Positions 1 through 8,588 are shown, counted from the first letter of the stretch. The stretch: 64,000 nt of DNA from Lachnospiraceae bacterium (GCA_902363135.1 CABIZF010000003.1:1-64000), one strand, 5' to 3'. Numbers and translations are program-made. The notes: a model not told the origin generated them from the letters alone.

Positions 1-110
1 GCCACACGTTATGACAAACTGGCTGCTACCTATCTGGGCTTCATATGCATCGCGTCTATTCTAATTTGGTTAAAATAAACAAAATCAAATGTTTTTCAAA
101 CACGCTCTAG
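1..110 (+). mobile_element. 3' end of an IS5-type insertion sequence
   Basis: Bases 1-78 are open from the window edge to a TAA and encode the C-terminal tail of a DDE transposase (reads ATRYDKLAATYLGFICIAS, then ILIWLK). The pattern RYDKLA..YLGF..IASI..WL is typical of IS5/IS1182-like transposases. The catalytic part lies outside the window. After the stop a short AT-rich spacer leads to TTTTTCAAACACGCTCTAG, ending near base 110, a plausible terminal inverted repeat with a CTAG/TA target. The other IS end cannot be seen, so family assignment is tentative. Confidence 0.6.
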
Positions 111-145
111 CACGAAAGTAAATATGAATAGTTTCTAATAGTTTT

Positions 146-1114
146 TTAATAATATCCCCTTGTTTCCCGCCAGCCTTTTACATACCACCTGATTCCAACA
201 TATACCAGTTGCACGAATAATAAGAAAAATAGCAGATTGATCGGCAATACTGTCTTTATCCAATCTCCAAAATAGATTGCTATTGCCATGCTTATAAGTG
301 TTACCAGTATTGTAATCATATCCCAGCAGTATTTCTTATATAGCCCGGCAATCTTTATCCCGGTGAATGCTAAAAGTATTTCTGCACCCACCAGACAGCC
401 ACCGCAAATCAATAATCTTATCAGCCAGTATATAATTCCGGTAATGACAGGATTGGATATTCCATTACTAATCTGTGCCACATTCTTTCCTGTCAGTATA
501 ATCCACCCTGCAATGCTCTGTATAAAAGTTGCGATTGTATCAAAGAATACCACGCAATCAGAAATAAAGATTTTTGACAGTATTATCTGAAAAAGAGTAG
601 TCGATACGGAATACCATATCAGCAAAAACATCAATGCTTCATACATGGCTGTTTTTGCTTTATATCTGCCTGCCAGTTTTTCTCTCTGCGTATCATACCT
701 TTCCTTCGCTCTCAGATAAGCTGTCTGGTTACAATTCCCACACTTTTGATAGAGTACCGGCTTTTCAACCGGTATCTCTACTTTTTTCTGATGGGAGAGT
801 GCATAGTCCCGTTCCTGTTCTGCCTGTCTTAGCTTATCGCGACATTCCTCTATCATGTCCTTTGCGGTGAGCGTTTTCTCTTTCTCGCTCTGCAATAATT
901 CTTTTGTTTTCCTCAAGTCGTTCTTTAAGGCTTGAATGTTCCCTGCTCTGTTCTCGCTGTTTAACCTCTCGTTCAAGGTCAGCGATTCGTCGAGCTGCAC
1001 TTTCAGTTTCCTGATAGTCCGGTCTTTCTGGTCGAGTTCTTCCTGCATCTGCTCCGTCAGCATTAGCAGTTCTTCCAGTTGATCGTCGTTCTTTGAGTTT
1101 CTTAATTCGTTCAT
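146..1114 (-). CDS. Coiled-coil membrane protein of mobilizable element A
   Basis: About 322 aa. Residues 1-110 are charged heptad-type coiled coil, followed by a CGNC motif and then four to five hydrophobic segments (about residues 155-310), so the protein is probably anchored in the membrane with a long cytoplasmic coil. The ATG at 1114 has a GGAAGG site upstream; a TTG lies three codons earlier at 1117. Its first 281 bases overlap the 3' end of the relaxase gene in another frame. It follows the small coiled-coil gene in the same frame after a 15-base gap. Function is unknown; the position suggests an accessory role in mobilization. Confidence 0.7.
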   Translation of the reverse strand: MNELRNSKNDDQLEELLMLTEQMQEELDQKDRTIRKLKVQLDESLTLNERLNSENRAGNIQALKNDLRKTKELLQSEKEKTLTAKDMIEECRDKLRQAEQERDYALSHQKKVEIPVEKPVLYQKCGNCNQTAYLRAKERYDTQREKLAGRYKAKTAMYEALMFLLIWYSVSTTLFQIILSKIFISDCVVFFDTIATFIQSIAGWIILTGKNVAQISNGISNPVITGIIYWLIRLLICGGCLVGAEILLAFTGIKIAGLYKKYCWDMITILVTLISMAIAIYFGDWIKTVLPINLLFFLLFVQLVYVGIRWYVKGWRETRGYY

Positions 1115-2555
1115 CAATCAACCTTCCTTTCTCTAATTGCTGTTCAAGTTCAGTAATTCGCTGTTCTGTTTCTGCAATAGCCGGTTCTCGCTGTTCAATT
1201 TCTGTGCCAATTCCTGCCATTGCTGATTTTCGTCTGTGAGTTTCTGTATCTGGTCTGTCTTTTCTTCCAGAAGCATCAACAGTTCTTCTGTATCCGGTAA
1301 GATTTGTAGCAGCTCTGACAATTCTTTCTCTAATTGCTGCAATCGTTCTTCCTGCTCCTGAAAGCACATCAGCTTCTCGTCCTTTTCCTGTATCTCCTGA
1401 AGCATCTCTGCCATGATATTCTGCTGTTCCTCTATCTGTGTAATCATTGCTTCCATCATGGGAATTACTTCTTTGCTTTCTTCTAATGTCATTCAACCAC
1501 TCCTTCCATATTGATAATGCACCGGATACCTTACCAAAGGTTGCGATTACCTTTTTCAGCAGTGCATTTTGTTTTTTAATCATCTGGTTTTCCTCGACCT
1601 TCCATGAACCTTTCCTTATCTGTCCGGTGAGATATTTTTTCTCAATCTTCCTTGCATCTGCACCCTCATGGATAGTAGGGACTTTTAATTTTCCCTGTCT
1701 TTCATAAGAGCGGTGGTCAATCTGATTGTCTATGGATAAATGTCGGTTACACATCTTTGCCCATTCGCTTCGCCATAACTCACAATTTTTTGGATTGTTC
1801 CAGCCGGTAGCATCGGTCAGAACTCGTTTCCATTGTTTTCTGTTTCTTGCCCCGACTTTCTGTACTCCGTTTTCATCAAGTACCGGAATACGGATTCCAT
1901 GCCGGTCAGGATTTTTCTTATCCTGCCACCAGTCAGGGTGGGATTCATCAACCACGATATTTCCGTCAGTATCTCTGACAAAATCCCAGTCCTTGACTTC
2001 TTTGTTGCCCCATGAGTGGTCTGGATTGAATGGTCGCATGGTTACAAGTAAATGCACATGTGGGTTCCCATCGTTCTTATCGTGTATGCTCCAATCGGCA
2101 CACATTCCCTTGTCCACGAAAGTTTTTTGAATATATTCGGTTGTATAATCAATCTGTTCCTGTCTGCTCCATTCTTTCGGTAAGGAAAATTCAAATGAGC
2201 GTCCAAGCTGTGCATCTGCATTTTTTTCTATCTTCAAGACCTCATTCCATAGCCACTGTTTCTGAAATGTGATTTTAAACTTTTCCAGTGCGGCTTCCTT
2301 ATCGTCCGCTCTTTTATAACGAATAGACTGTTGAAACCTTTTTATATTTTCTTCCGGTACCTGCAGCCATTCAGGAGGTGCATTTTCGCACATCATCAGA
2401 CTGGTGTAGACAACTTCCTTTTTGGAAGTATAGTAACTGATCCTGCCTGTTTCCTCATTCTTCATCACATCTCCATTAAGATATGCCGATGTGGATATGA
2501 CAGATTTTCCTTTACTGCGTCCGACAATCTTTACTGTAAAGTGAAATATCGCCAT
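834..2555 (-). CDS. mobA: MobA/MobL family relaxase (element A)
   Basis: 573 aa. It should nick the transferred strand at oriT and lead it into a recipient cell. The N-terminus (MAIFHFTVKIVGR, then SAYLNG) and the NPHVHLLVTMRPF motif near residue 170 are the MobA/MobL (MOB-Q like) signature, with the two His ligands of the HxH metal site. Residues after about 370 are Arg/Glu-rich and coiled, as in gut clostridial homologues. The start at 2555 is preferred over an upstream ATG (2588) because AGGGGG lies 7-9 bases before it. Its 3' third overlaps two other genes in a different frame. The oriT and DUF3847 gene lie directly upstream. No type IV secretion genes are seen, so transfer would need a helper. 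Confidence 0.88.
   Translation of the reverse strand: MAIFHFTVKIVGRSKGKSVISTSAYLNGDVMKNEETGRISYYTSKKEVVYTSLMMCENAPPEWLQVPEENIKRFQQSIRYKRADDKEAALEKFKITFQKQWLWNEVLKIEKNADAQLGRSFEFSLPKEWSRQEQIDYTTEYIQKTFVDKGMCADWSIHDKNDGNPHVHLLVTMRPFNPDHSWGNKEVKDWDFVRDTDGNIVVDESHPDWWQDKKNPDRHGIRIPVLDENGVQKVGARNRKQWKRVLTDATGWNNPKNCELWRSEWAKMCNRHLSIDNQIDHRSYERQGKLKVPTIHEGADARKIEKKYLTGQIRKGSWKVEENQMIKKQNALLKKVIATFGKVSGALSIWKEWLNDIRRKQRSNSHDGSNDYTDRGTAEYHGRDASGDTGKGREADVLSGAGRTIAAIRERIVRAATNLTGYRRTVDASGRKDRPDTETHRRKSAMAGIGTEIEQREPAIAETEQRITELEQQLEKGRLIDERIKKLKERRSTGRTANADGADAGRTRPERPDYQETESAARRIADLEREVKQREQSREHSSLKERLEENKRIIAERERENAHRKGHDRGMSR
1133..1492 (-). CDS. Small coiled-coil protein nested inside the relaxase gene
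   Basis: 119 aa, nearly all Glu/Gln/Leu coiled coil with no recognised domain. The whole frame lies inside the relaxase gene in an alternative frame. The ATG at 1492 has a strong AAGGAG site seven bases upstream, which supports independent translation. It lies just upstream of the coiled-coil membrane protein gene, in the same frame and separated by one stop. It could be a real overprinted gene or a by-product of a repetitive coiled-coil region; the ribosome site favours the former. Confidence 0.5.
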   Translation of the reverse strand: MTLEESKEVIPMMEAMITQIEEQQNIMAEMLQEIQEKDEKLMCFQEQEERLQQLEKELSELLQILPDTEELLMLLEEKTDQIQKLTDENQQWQELAQKLNSENRLLQKQNSELLNLNSN

Positions 2556-2733
2556 GATACGATTCCCCCTTTCTGCCGTATCCGGCATTAATTTCCGACA
2601 GCACCTTCTTCTGGTTTGGCAGGAGTGAAGCTGTCGGAACGCCCTCTGCGTAAGAGTGCCCCCTGCGGCATGAGCAGGTCTGCATGAAATGCCCGCCGAC
2701 GGAACGAGCCCGGCAAGCGTAAGCGCAGACCGG

Positions 2734-2810
2734 TTGCCACTTGTGGCAAACTTATAAGGACGACCTCTGGTTGTCCATAAGTGCGCCCTTCATTCAAAAG
2801 CAATGAAGGG
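2734..2810 (+). other. oriT: oriT of element A, RSF1010-type nick region
   Basis: Bases 2777-2790 read ATAAGTGCGCCCTT, which matches the TAAGTGCGCCCT core of RSF1010/pIP501-type (MOB-Q) nick regions. An imperfect inverted repeat (2751-2765 with 2769-2781) lies immediately 5' of it, as expected. A perfect 9-bp inverted repeat (2786-2794 with 2802-2810) and a 7-bp hairpin (2734-2740 with 2743-2749) flank the core. The site lies 200 bases upstream of the MobA/MobL relaxase gene. The nick position itself is inferred from the family. Confidence 0.75.
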
Positions 2811-2835
2811 AATGGAAAACCCACTCCCTCCGCCA

Positions 2836-3150
2836 TCACACTTCCTCCATGTCTGTAAATGGTTCTTTTTGCATCGCCTTTGAGAAAAACTTTCCGTTTG
2901 TTTCCTGCCTTTTTAAGAAGCCTATCAGCTTTGGTAAATCTTCCTCTTCAATCGGACAGCCAAGAACCGATTCCACCGCACCGCCAATCTGACAGAGCCT
3001 GTGGGTTCGTTTTTTACTTTCTTCCGCTTTCTTTCGTTTTTCCAGTTCCTTTCGCTGTGCAATGAGCTTTTTGGTAGCTTCGATGCTTTCCTGTTCCTTT
3101 TTCTCTAATGCACGTATTCTTTCTTCATAAGTCTTTGTTGATTTCGCCAT
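2836..3150 (-). CDS. DUF3847 family protein
   Basis: 104 aa from the ATG at 3150, which has a GAAAGGAT site upstream; the 32 extra N-terminal residues of the longer frame look non-coding. The N-terminal half is a Lys/Glu-rich helix and the C-terminal half contains an RTHRLCQIGGAVESVLG segment typical of DUF3847 proteins found beside MobA/MobL relaxases. A role as relaxosome accessory factor is likely from the context but not shown. Confidence 0.75.
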   Translation of the reverse strand: MAKSTKTYEERIRALEKKEQESIEATKKLIAQRKELEKRKKAEESKKRTHRLCQIGGAVESVLGCPIEEEDLPKLIGFLKRQETNGKFFSKAMQKEPFTDMEEV

Positions 3151-3294
3151 ATCATCTTCATCCTTTCTTTTTCCGATAAACAACAGTTCCCGGTTGCATA
3201 TCAGGAGAAGCACATGGTATAATCCTCTTGCGTGTAGGTATATCATGGCTTCGGTCTGATAGAACCTTTGGCGGTTTCGTAGGAAGCCGCCTTT

Positions 3295-3525
3295 TTAAGT
3301 TGCCACATTTCTTGTGACAGCTTTTACATTTCCTTTATCCCTCAGATCTCGCCCCTCGTTGGCTTCCATGAACTTTTCCAGAATGTCAGTTTTAATAAGA
3401 ACTTTTCTTCCGACCTTTAATACCGGAAGTTTCTTCCATTCAACCAGCTTTCTCAAAGTGTTTCTGCCAATTCCTGTATAGTCGGCTGCTTCCTCGATGG
3501 ATAATGCAATCTTTCTTTCCGTCAT
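3295..3525 (-). CDS. xis: Excisionase-type HTH protein
   Basis: 76 aa with a winged-helix/MerR-like DNA-binding motif (SIEEAADYTGIGRNTLRKLV) as in Tn916-type excisionases. It should bind near the element ends and direct the integrase towards excision. Start at 3525 is chosen because AGGAGGTGACAAG precedes it. It is driven leftwards from a consensus promoter at 3574-3602 and lies back to back with the regulator gene. Confidence 0.8.
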   Translation of the reverse strand: MTERKIALSIEEAADYTGIGRNTLRKLVEWKKLPVLKVGRKVLIKTDILEKFMEANEGRDLRDKGNVKAVTRNVAT

Positions 3526-3544
3526 CTTGTCACCTCCTAGCAAA

Positions 3545-3669
3545 TTGCATTATGCAACTTTTATCGTGCTGTTAGTATAACGGTTTTATATCGTGTTGTC
3601 AAGCATTATGAAATTTTAAAAATAATTATTATATTGCGTATTGCAATTATGTGAGGTACATGCTATAAT
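3545..3669. promoter_or_regulatory. Divergent promoters and twin operators of element A
   Basis: Leftward promoter: TTGACA (3602-3597) and TATACT (3579-3574), 17-bp spacer. Rightward promoter: TTGCAA (3641-3646) and TATAAT (3664-3669), 17-bp spacer. Two related palindromes sit on them: TTGCATTATGCAA at 3545-3557 and TTGCGTATTGCAA at 3634-3646, the latter overlapping the rightward -35. They are probable operators for the XRE regulator encoded at 3700. Confidence 0.72.
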
Positions 3670-3699
3670 TCATACATACCGAAAAAGGAGGCAATCAGC

Positions 3700-4329
3700 A
3701 TGAAAGATAAAGAACTACGCAAGCTGATAGGCAGCAGGGCAAAACAGCGTCGTCTGGAATTAAATCTGACACAGCCTTATGTTGCAGAGAAGATGGGAGT
3801 TACAGCTTCCACAATCCTGCGTTATGAGAATGGTTCGATTGACAATACCAAAAAGATGGTGCTGGAAGGTCTTTCGGAAGCACTTCATGTATCTATTGAA
3901 TGGCTCAAAGGGGAAACCGATGAATACGAAACCGATATTACGGATAAGAAAGAATTACAGATTCGTGATGCAATGGGTGATATTCTCAAACAGTTACCTC
4001 TCGACCTTAGTAAAAAGGAAGATGCTTTTTCCAAAGATTTACTGCTGTTAATGTTAAAGCAATATAACCTGTTTCTGGAATCATTCCAGTTTGCCTGCAA
4101 GAATTACAAGGGCAACACGAATGAAGCGGATATTGCAAAAGTAATGGGGTTTGAATCGAATGATGAATATAACGAGATTATGTTTCTCCGGGAGATCACC
4201 CATACCGTTAATGCCTTTAATGACATGGCAGATATTGTAAGGCTCTATTCCAAGAAACCGGAAATGGCAGAACAAAGGCTTGAAAATCTTTTATCAGAAG
4301 TTTTGTATGAAGATTCCGATTCGGTATAG
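3700..4329 (+). CDS. XRE-family transcriptional regulator (element A)
   Basis: 209 aa. A lambda-repressor-like HTH spans about residues 8-65 (LTQPYVAEKMGVTASTILRYENG). The C-terminal 140 residues are helical with no recognised domain. AAAAAGGAGG precedes the ATG. It is divergent from the excisionase gene with two palindromic operators between them, so it probably represses both promoters and keeps the element quiescent. The integrase gene follows 86 bases downstream. Confidence 0.82.
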   Translation: MKDKELRKLIGSRAKQRRLELNLTQPYVAEKMGVTASTILRYENGSIDNTKKMVLEGLSEALHVSIEWLKGETDEYETDITDKKELQIRDAMGDILKQLPLDLSKKEDAFSKDLLLLMLKQYNLFLESFQFACKNYKGNTNEADIAKVMGFESNDEYNEIMFLREITHTVNAFNDMADIVRLYSKKPEMAEQRLENLLSEVLYEDSDSV

Positions 4330-4415
4330 AACGACAACCGGAGTTATGATATACTTACACGCAAGAAGCATTTCATCAGTTCCGATTGTCTGATATCGAA
4401 AGGAGACACACGATT

Positions 4416-5711
4416 ATGGCAAAAGGATCTGTAAGAAAAAAAGGAAAGAAATGGTACTACCGCTTCTATGTAGAAGATGCAAGCGGCAATCTGGTTCAGA
4501 AAGAATACGCTGGAACAGAAAGCAAAAGTGAAACGGAAAAACTGCTCCGTCAGGCAATGGACGATTACGAAAGCAAAAAATTCATTGCAAAGTCGGAAAA
4601 TATTACAGTTGGAGAATTACTTGATATATGGGCAGAGGAAGAATTAAAGACCGGTACTCTCAGTAATGGGACAGTCCAGAATTACCTCGGTGCAATTACC
4701 AACATCAAGAAGCATCCAATTTCAGAGAGAAAGTTGAAAAATGTAACATCTGAGCATTTACAAGCCTTCTTCGATCTGCTTTCCTTTGGTGGCACTTATC
4801 CAGATGGTTCAGAAAGAAAAGGTTACAGCAAAGATTACATTCGTTCTTTCTCGGCAGTATTACAGCAGTCATTCCGGTTTGCAGTATCACCAAAGCAATA
4901 TATCACTTTCAATCCGATGCAGTATATTAAGCTGAAATACCAGACGGATGAGGTTGACCTGTTTTCTGATGATGACATGGATGGCGATATACAGCCAATT
5001 CCACGAGAGGATTATGAAAGACTGATTGAATTTCTACAGGATTACAATCCACCGGCAATACTTCCAATCCAGATAGCTTATTATGCAGGACTTCGTATCG
5101 GTGAAGCCTGTGGTCTGGCATGGCAGGATGTGAATCTTGAAGAACAGTGCCTTACAATCAGACGCAGTATCCGATATGATGGTTCAAGGCACAAGAATAT
5201 CATCGGACCAACCAAACGAAAAAAGGTAAGGATTGTTGATTTTGGAGATACACTGGCAGAGATTCTTCGCAATGCCCGAAAGGAACAACTTAAAAACCGA
5301 ATGCAGTACGGAGAACTTTACCACAAAAACTACTACAGAGAAGTAAAAGACAAAAACAGAGTTTACTATGAGTTCTATCATCTGGACGGAACAGAGAATG
5401 TTCCAGAAGATTATAAGGAAATATCCTTTGTCTGCTTAAGACCGGACGGAAGTTTGGAACTGCCAAGCACGTTAGGAATTGTTTGCAGGAAGATTGCACA
5501 GAAACTGGATGGATTTGAAGGATTTCACTTTCACCAGTTGCGCCACACCTACACAAGTAACCTTCTAGCAAACGGAGCAGCACCAAAGGATGTGCAGGAA
5601 CTGTTAGGGCACTCAGATGTCAGTACCACAATGAATGTCTATGCTCACTCCACAAGAAAAGCCAAGCGGGAATCAGCAAGGCTGCTTGATAAAGTGGCAG
5701 GCAATGACTAA
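4416..5711 (+). CDS. int: Tyrosine recombinase/integrase (element A)
   Basis: 431 aa. It catalyses site-specific integration and excision. The N-terminus has the AP2-like arm-binding pattern (KKGKKWYYRFYVEDASGN), followed by a SAM-like core-binding domain and a catalytic domain with YYAGLRIGEACGL (first Arg), HQLRHTYTSNLL (HxxR), LLGHSDVSTT (GH) and NVYAHST (Tyr nucleophile). Start at 4416 has AAAGGAG upstream; the longer frame from 4386 has none. It lies at the right end of element A, so an attachment site is expected just after it. Confidence 0.92.
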   Translation: MAKGSVRKKGKKWYYRFYVEDASGNLVQKEYAGTESKSETEKLLRQAMDDYESKKFIAKSENITVGELLDIWAEEELKTGTLSNGTVQNYLGAITNIKKHPISERKLKNVTSEHLQAFFDLLSFGGTYPDGSERKGYSKDYIRSFSAVLQQSFRFAVSPKQYITFNPMQYIKLKYQTDEVDLFSDDDMDGDIQPIPREDYERLIEFLQDYNPPAILPIQIAYYAGLRIGEACGLAWQDVNLEEQCLTIRRSIRYDGSRHKNIIGPTKRKKVRIVDFGDTLAEILRNARKEQLKNRMQYGELYHKNYYREVKDKNRVYYEFYHLDGTENVPEDYKEISFVCLRPDGSLELPSTLGIVCRKIAQKLDGFEGFHFHQLRHTYTSNLLANGAAPKDVQELLGHSDVSTTMNVYAHSTRKAKRESARLLDKVAGND

Positions 5712-5720
5712 AAAAAGAAA

Positions 5721-5768
5721 TTCCCTTATTTCCCTTACAATTATCTCATAAGGGCAAAAATAAGGGAA
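5721..5768. terminator. Inverted repeat after the integrase, terminator or att arm
   Basis: Two CCCTTA-type blocks (5721-5737) are mirrored by TAAGGG blocks (5749-5768). The imperfect hairpin could end integrase transcription, or be arm-type integrase binding sites at the element end. The left end is outside the window, so no att duplication can be checked. Confidence 0.45.
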
Positions 5769-5862
5769 AATACATATCATTTCACTAATGAACAGGCTGG
5801 AATGCCTGTAAAATTGGGAAAGTTAGAAATATATTTCGGCAAACTGGAATTTGGAGTGTGCT

Positions 5863-6387
5863 TTATAAATTTTTTCCGATTCCCTCAAGTTCGTTCATGG
5901 AATTCTTATTTTTTTCAAGTTCATCTCTGGCTGTTGCATAATATGATTTATTGAAAAGCATGTCCCATGAAAGATATTTTGCCATACAGTCAAACTGCTT
6001 ATCAATCAGCTCATACTGGATACTGTCTACGGGAGAACCACCTACAACAATCGTGCCCACTTTTTTATTTTTTAACTGCAATCCACGGCAGTAGCACTTA
6101 TCAATGACTAATTTCAATTGTGCTGACATTCCCCACCAATAAACTGGCGTAGCAAAAAGAATCATATCTGCGGCAGCAATTTTATCAATTGTAGGATTTG
6201 TATCATCCTTATCGACGCATCCCTTAGAGCATTGACAGACACCACATCCCCTGCATGGTGCAATGTTGAGTTTGTCGGGTTCAATGATTTCAATTTCATT
6301 CTTTTCTGACGCTCCTTTTATAAATGCATTGATTGCTGTCAGCGTGTTTCCTTTTCTGGCACTTCCATTAATGATTACAATTTTCAT
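5863..6387 (-). CDS. Flavodoxin-family NAD(P)H-dependent oxidoreductase
   Basis: 174 aa. FMN-binding Rossmann-like flavodoxin fold starting MKIVIINGSARKGNT, with a CRGCGVCQCSKGCVDKDD cysteine stretch near residue 45 as in iron-sulfur-flavoprotein-like members, and ATPVYWWGMSAQLK. It probably transfers electrons from NAD(P)H to small acceptors. Start at 6387 has GGAGG upstream; the longer frame adds 17 residues without a ribosome site. It is the last gene of a leftward run with a hydrolase gene upstream. Confidence 0.8.
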   Translation of the reverse strand: MKIVIINGSARKGNTLTAINAFIKGASEKNEIEIIEPDKLNIAPCRGCGVCQCSKGCVDKDDTNPTIDKIAAADMILFATPVYWWGMSAQLKLVIDKCYCRGLQLKNKKVGTIVVGGSPVDSIQYELIDKQFDCMAKYLSWDMLFNKSYYATARDELEKNKNSMNELEGIGKNL

Positions 6388-6434
6388 GCGTGTATCCTCC
6401 AACTTTTTCAATTCAAATAACTTTAGGTTGCCTA

Positions 6435-7274
6435 TCATAAAATATTCGAGAAGAACTCTTCTAGTAAACTATTGATCATCTCCGGTTTATCTGTATTAGA
6501 ATTATGACCGGCCCCTTCAATCCACTTTAAAGGAATTTTCGTTTTTCGATGCCATTCTCTGTTATACCTTATGCATGAACCGGCATGATCCTTTGTACCA
6601 CATATCAGCAGGGAAGGACATTTGATTTCATAAGGCAGATCCTTTTCCATTGCCTCTGCCAGAATACGAAATCCATGCCCGGCAATTTGTGCATAACGAT
6701 GCTGATCACCATCATAGACCAGCATCATTTCCTTCATCAGGTTTCTGCCATAATTAGAAGTTGCAACTCCCTTTGTTCCGGATTTCAAAAGCAACTTCCA
6801 TGGGTAATGTGCATATACTGGTTCCATTCTTTTCAGAAGCCAGATCTCCACTGCTGTCACATAGTTTCTCTGGAGCGGTGCTGAATCAATGGAAATAAAA
6901 CCTGCCAGCCGGTCAGGATACAATTGTGCATAAGCCTGGCCTACATATCCTCCCATTGATTGACCGATTATAATTGGTTTTATGATTTCTTCTTTTTCAA
7001 GAATCCCATTCAGCCATTTTGCCTTATCAAACAAGTCAAAATCAAACCGGAACGGCCAGGAAGAGGCATGAGCCGGTGCATCCCATACAATAATATTATA
7101 TTTTCCATCGAAGTACGCAACCTGTTTATCAAACAGTCTATGGTCAGCAGTCAGCCCCGGAAGAAATACAAGCGTCGTTGTATCCAAACTCAGAATACTT
7201 GACCAATAGTGAATTGTTCCGCAAGGAGTTTGATATGTACTTTCCTTCAACAAATCCACCTCCGCAATTTTCAT
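6435..7274 (-). CDS. Alpha/beta hydrolase
   Basis: 279 aa. Alpha/beta hydrolase fold with the nucleophile elbow GQSMGG near residue 105, oxyanion-side FLPGLTADHR, and a C-terminal GAGHNSN carrying the catalytic His. Substrate is unknown; carboxylesterase or lyase-like activity on a small acyl or ester substrate is possible. It is followed after 47 bases by the flavodoxin gene, probably in the same transcript. Confidence 0.82.
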   Translation of the reverse strand: MKIAEVDLLKESTYQTPCGTIHYWSSILSLDTTTLVFLPGLTADHRLFDKQVAYFDGKYNIIVWDAPAHASSWPFRFDFDLFDKAKWLNGILEKEEIIKPIIIGQSMGGYVGQAYAQLYPDRLAGFISIDSAPLQRNYVTAVEIWLLKRMEPVYAHYPWKLLLKSGTKGVATSNYGRNLMKEMMLVYDGDQHRYAQIAGHGFRILAEAMEKDLPYEIKCPSLLICGTKDHAGSCIRYNREWHRKTKIPLKWIEGAGHNSNTDKPEMINSLLEEFFSNIL

Positions 7275-7344
7275 TTTTCTCAGTTACACAAACTGAAAAA
7301 CTTTAACTATTTTCATATTGGTTTTTTGTATCAAATACATTCTG

Positions 7345-7950
7345 CTACATCTCATCCGGTTTTTGACCGTCGTGGGCTTTCCATTGACACTCCGTCAATT
7401 TCATATCTGTAAATACCGCTTTAAACGATGAATCTTCCGGACTGCATGCATAGATTCCAAATTTGATTTTTCCTGCACCAGCCCACATATGACAAATCCT
7501 CATTTGCTTAAACCGTATGCCATCCTCAGAACATTCAATGCAATAATCATCTTCACGTCTACTGAGACGATACCACATAGATTTAATCTCTGCATCAATT
7601 TCCGTAGTTGCCCAATCTGAATATCCATTGTTTGTCACAACACTTCCCAGGTGCTGAAAATTGTCATTCTCATATTCTATAGAACCTTTCAACCAATTCT
7701 CACTGTCAAGATACATAACCACACCGCACTGATCAAAGCGATGATGGCTTTCCTTAAAATCAGTTTTCACTATAAATGAAAAAAACTTTTCCTCTGTTTC
7801 TATCTGCAGAACCGGAGCATTATCATTGCGGAAATGATAGTAAGTTCTTTGCCACAAATCAGTTCCAGGCTGTGTAATAATCTCAATTTTGTCATCTGTC
7901 AGCGTGTAATCATCAGGTTCTCTCGTCCACTTAAAATCTTTTATATTCAT
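7345..7950 (-). CDS. DUF1349 domain protein (concanavalin A-like)
   Basis: 201 aa. The frame matches the DUF1349/YesU-like beta-sandwich pattern: DLWQRTYYHF, FSFIVKTDF, DQCGVVMYLD, WLKGSIEYE, WYRLSRREDDYCIECSEDG and KIKFGIYACSP. Members bind or process carbohydrates, but no catalytic residues can be assigned. Start at 7950 has GGAGGGAT upstream. Confidence 0.78.
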   Translation of the reverse strand: MNIKDFKWTREPDDYTLTDDKIEIITQPGTDLWQRTYYHFRNDNAPVLQIETEEKFFSFIVKTDFKESHHRFDQCGVVMYLDSENWLKGSIEYENDNFQHLGSVVTNNGYSDWATTEIDAEIKSMWYRLSRREDDYCIECSEDGIRFKQMRICHMWAGAGKIKFGIYACSPEDSSFKAVFTDMKLTECQWKAHDGQKPDEM

Positions 7951-8076
7951 TTCATTATCCCTCCAAATTCCGATTTCTATTTTCGTTTCCATAGCATAGT
8001 GTACTCTTTTTCACCAGTATCTTCATCCAAATCTTCACATTGAATAATGAACCCTTGCATTCCATTTTTCTAACCT

Positions 8077-8583
8077 CTATTTCTGTATCCATCTTTCAAG
8101 TACATCTTTCGCTTGATCTACGCTGCTTCCATGTATCGCAATGCCTTTCTCAATCACTGCACCTTTTGCACTTTTTTTAATATCACTCTCCGTATTTGAC
8201 AATCCGCTTCCTTCATGCGTACAGAATGGATGAATTTTCTTTTCTGTAAAATCATAACTTTCCAGAAAAGTATATACGGCCATTGGCATGGTTCCCCAGT
8301 AATTCGGGTATCCAAGATAAATCTCGTCATATTGATCTATGCCCTGTGGCAGATTTAGTATCTCTGGTCGTTTTCCTGTCTGTTTATCCTCTTTTGCCTG
8401 TGCAATGCAGGTATTATAATCAGCGGCATAGGGAATCTTTTGCTCGATTTTGAAAAGGTCTGCTCCTGTCATATCAGCTATCATTTTTGCAGCTTTCTCA
8501 GTATTGCCAATCTGAATATATTTCATGGAACCGCCAAAATAATTTTCATCTGCTCTTGAATAAAATGCTACCAGCTTTGCCAT
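8077..8583 (-). CDS. Flavodoxin
   Basis: 168 aa. Starts MAKLVAFYSRADENYFGG and has the LGYPNYWGTMPMAVYTFL region and a GSGLSNTESDIK C-terminal loop seen in clostridial flavodoxins (Flavodoxin_4 type). It should bind FMN and act as a small electron carrier or quinone/nitro reductase. It lies 5 bases after the MerR gene, so regulator and flavodoxin are probably co-transcribed. Start at 8583 has GGAGGAATAG upstream. Confidence 0.82.
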   Translation of the reverse strand: MAKLVAFYSRADENYFGGSMKYIQIGNTEKAAKMIADMTGADLFKIEQKIPYAADYNTCIAQAKEDKQTGKRPEILNLPQGIDQYDEIYLGYPNYWGTMPMAVYTFLESYDFTEKKIHPFCTHEGSGLSNTESDIKKSAKGAVIEKGIAIHGSSVDQAKDVLERWIQK

Positions 8584-8588
8584 TTGTA

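Noticed and set aside
2588..2839. 83-codon frame upstream of the MobA/MobL relaxase
   Set aside because: It covers the oriT hairpins and nick core; the open frame is explained by GC-rich inverted repeats, and the real relaxase start is at 2555.
3271..3297. GGCGG...CCGCCTTTTT hairpin as terminator of the excisionase gene
   Set aside because: The T-run lies on the plus strand while the neighbouring genes run leftwards, so it cannot terminate them.
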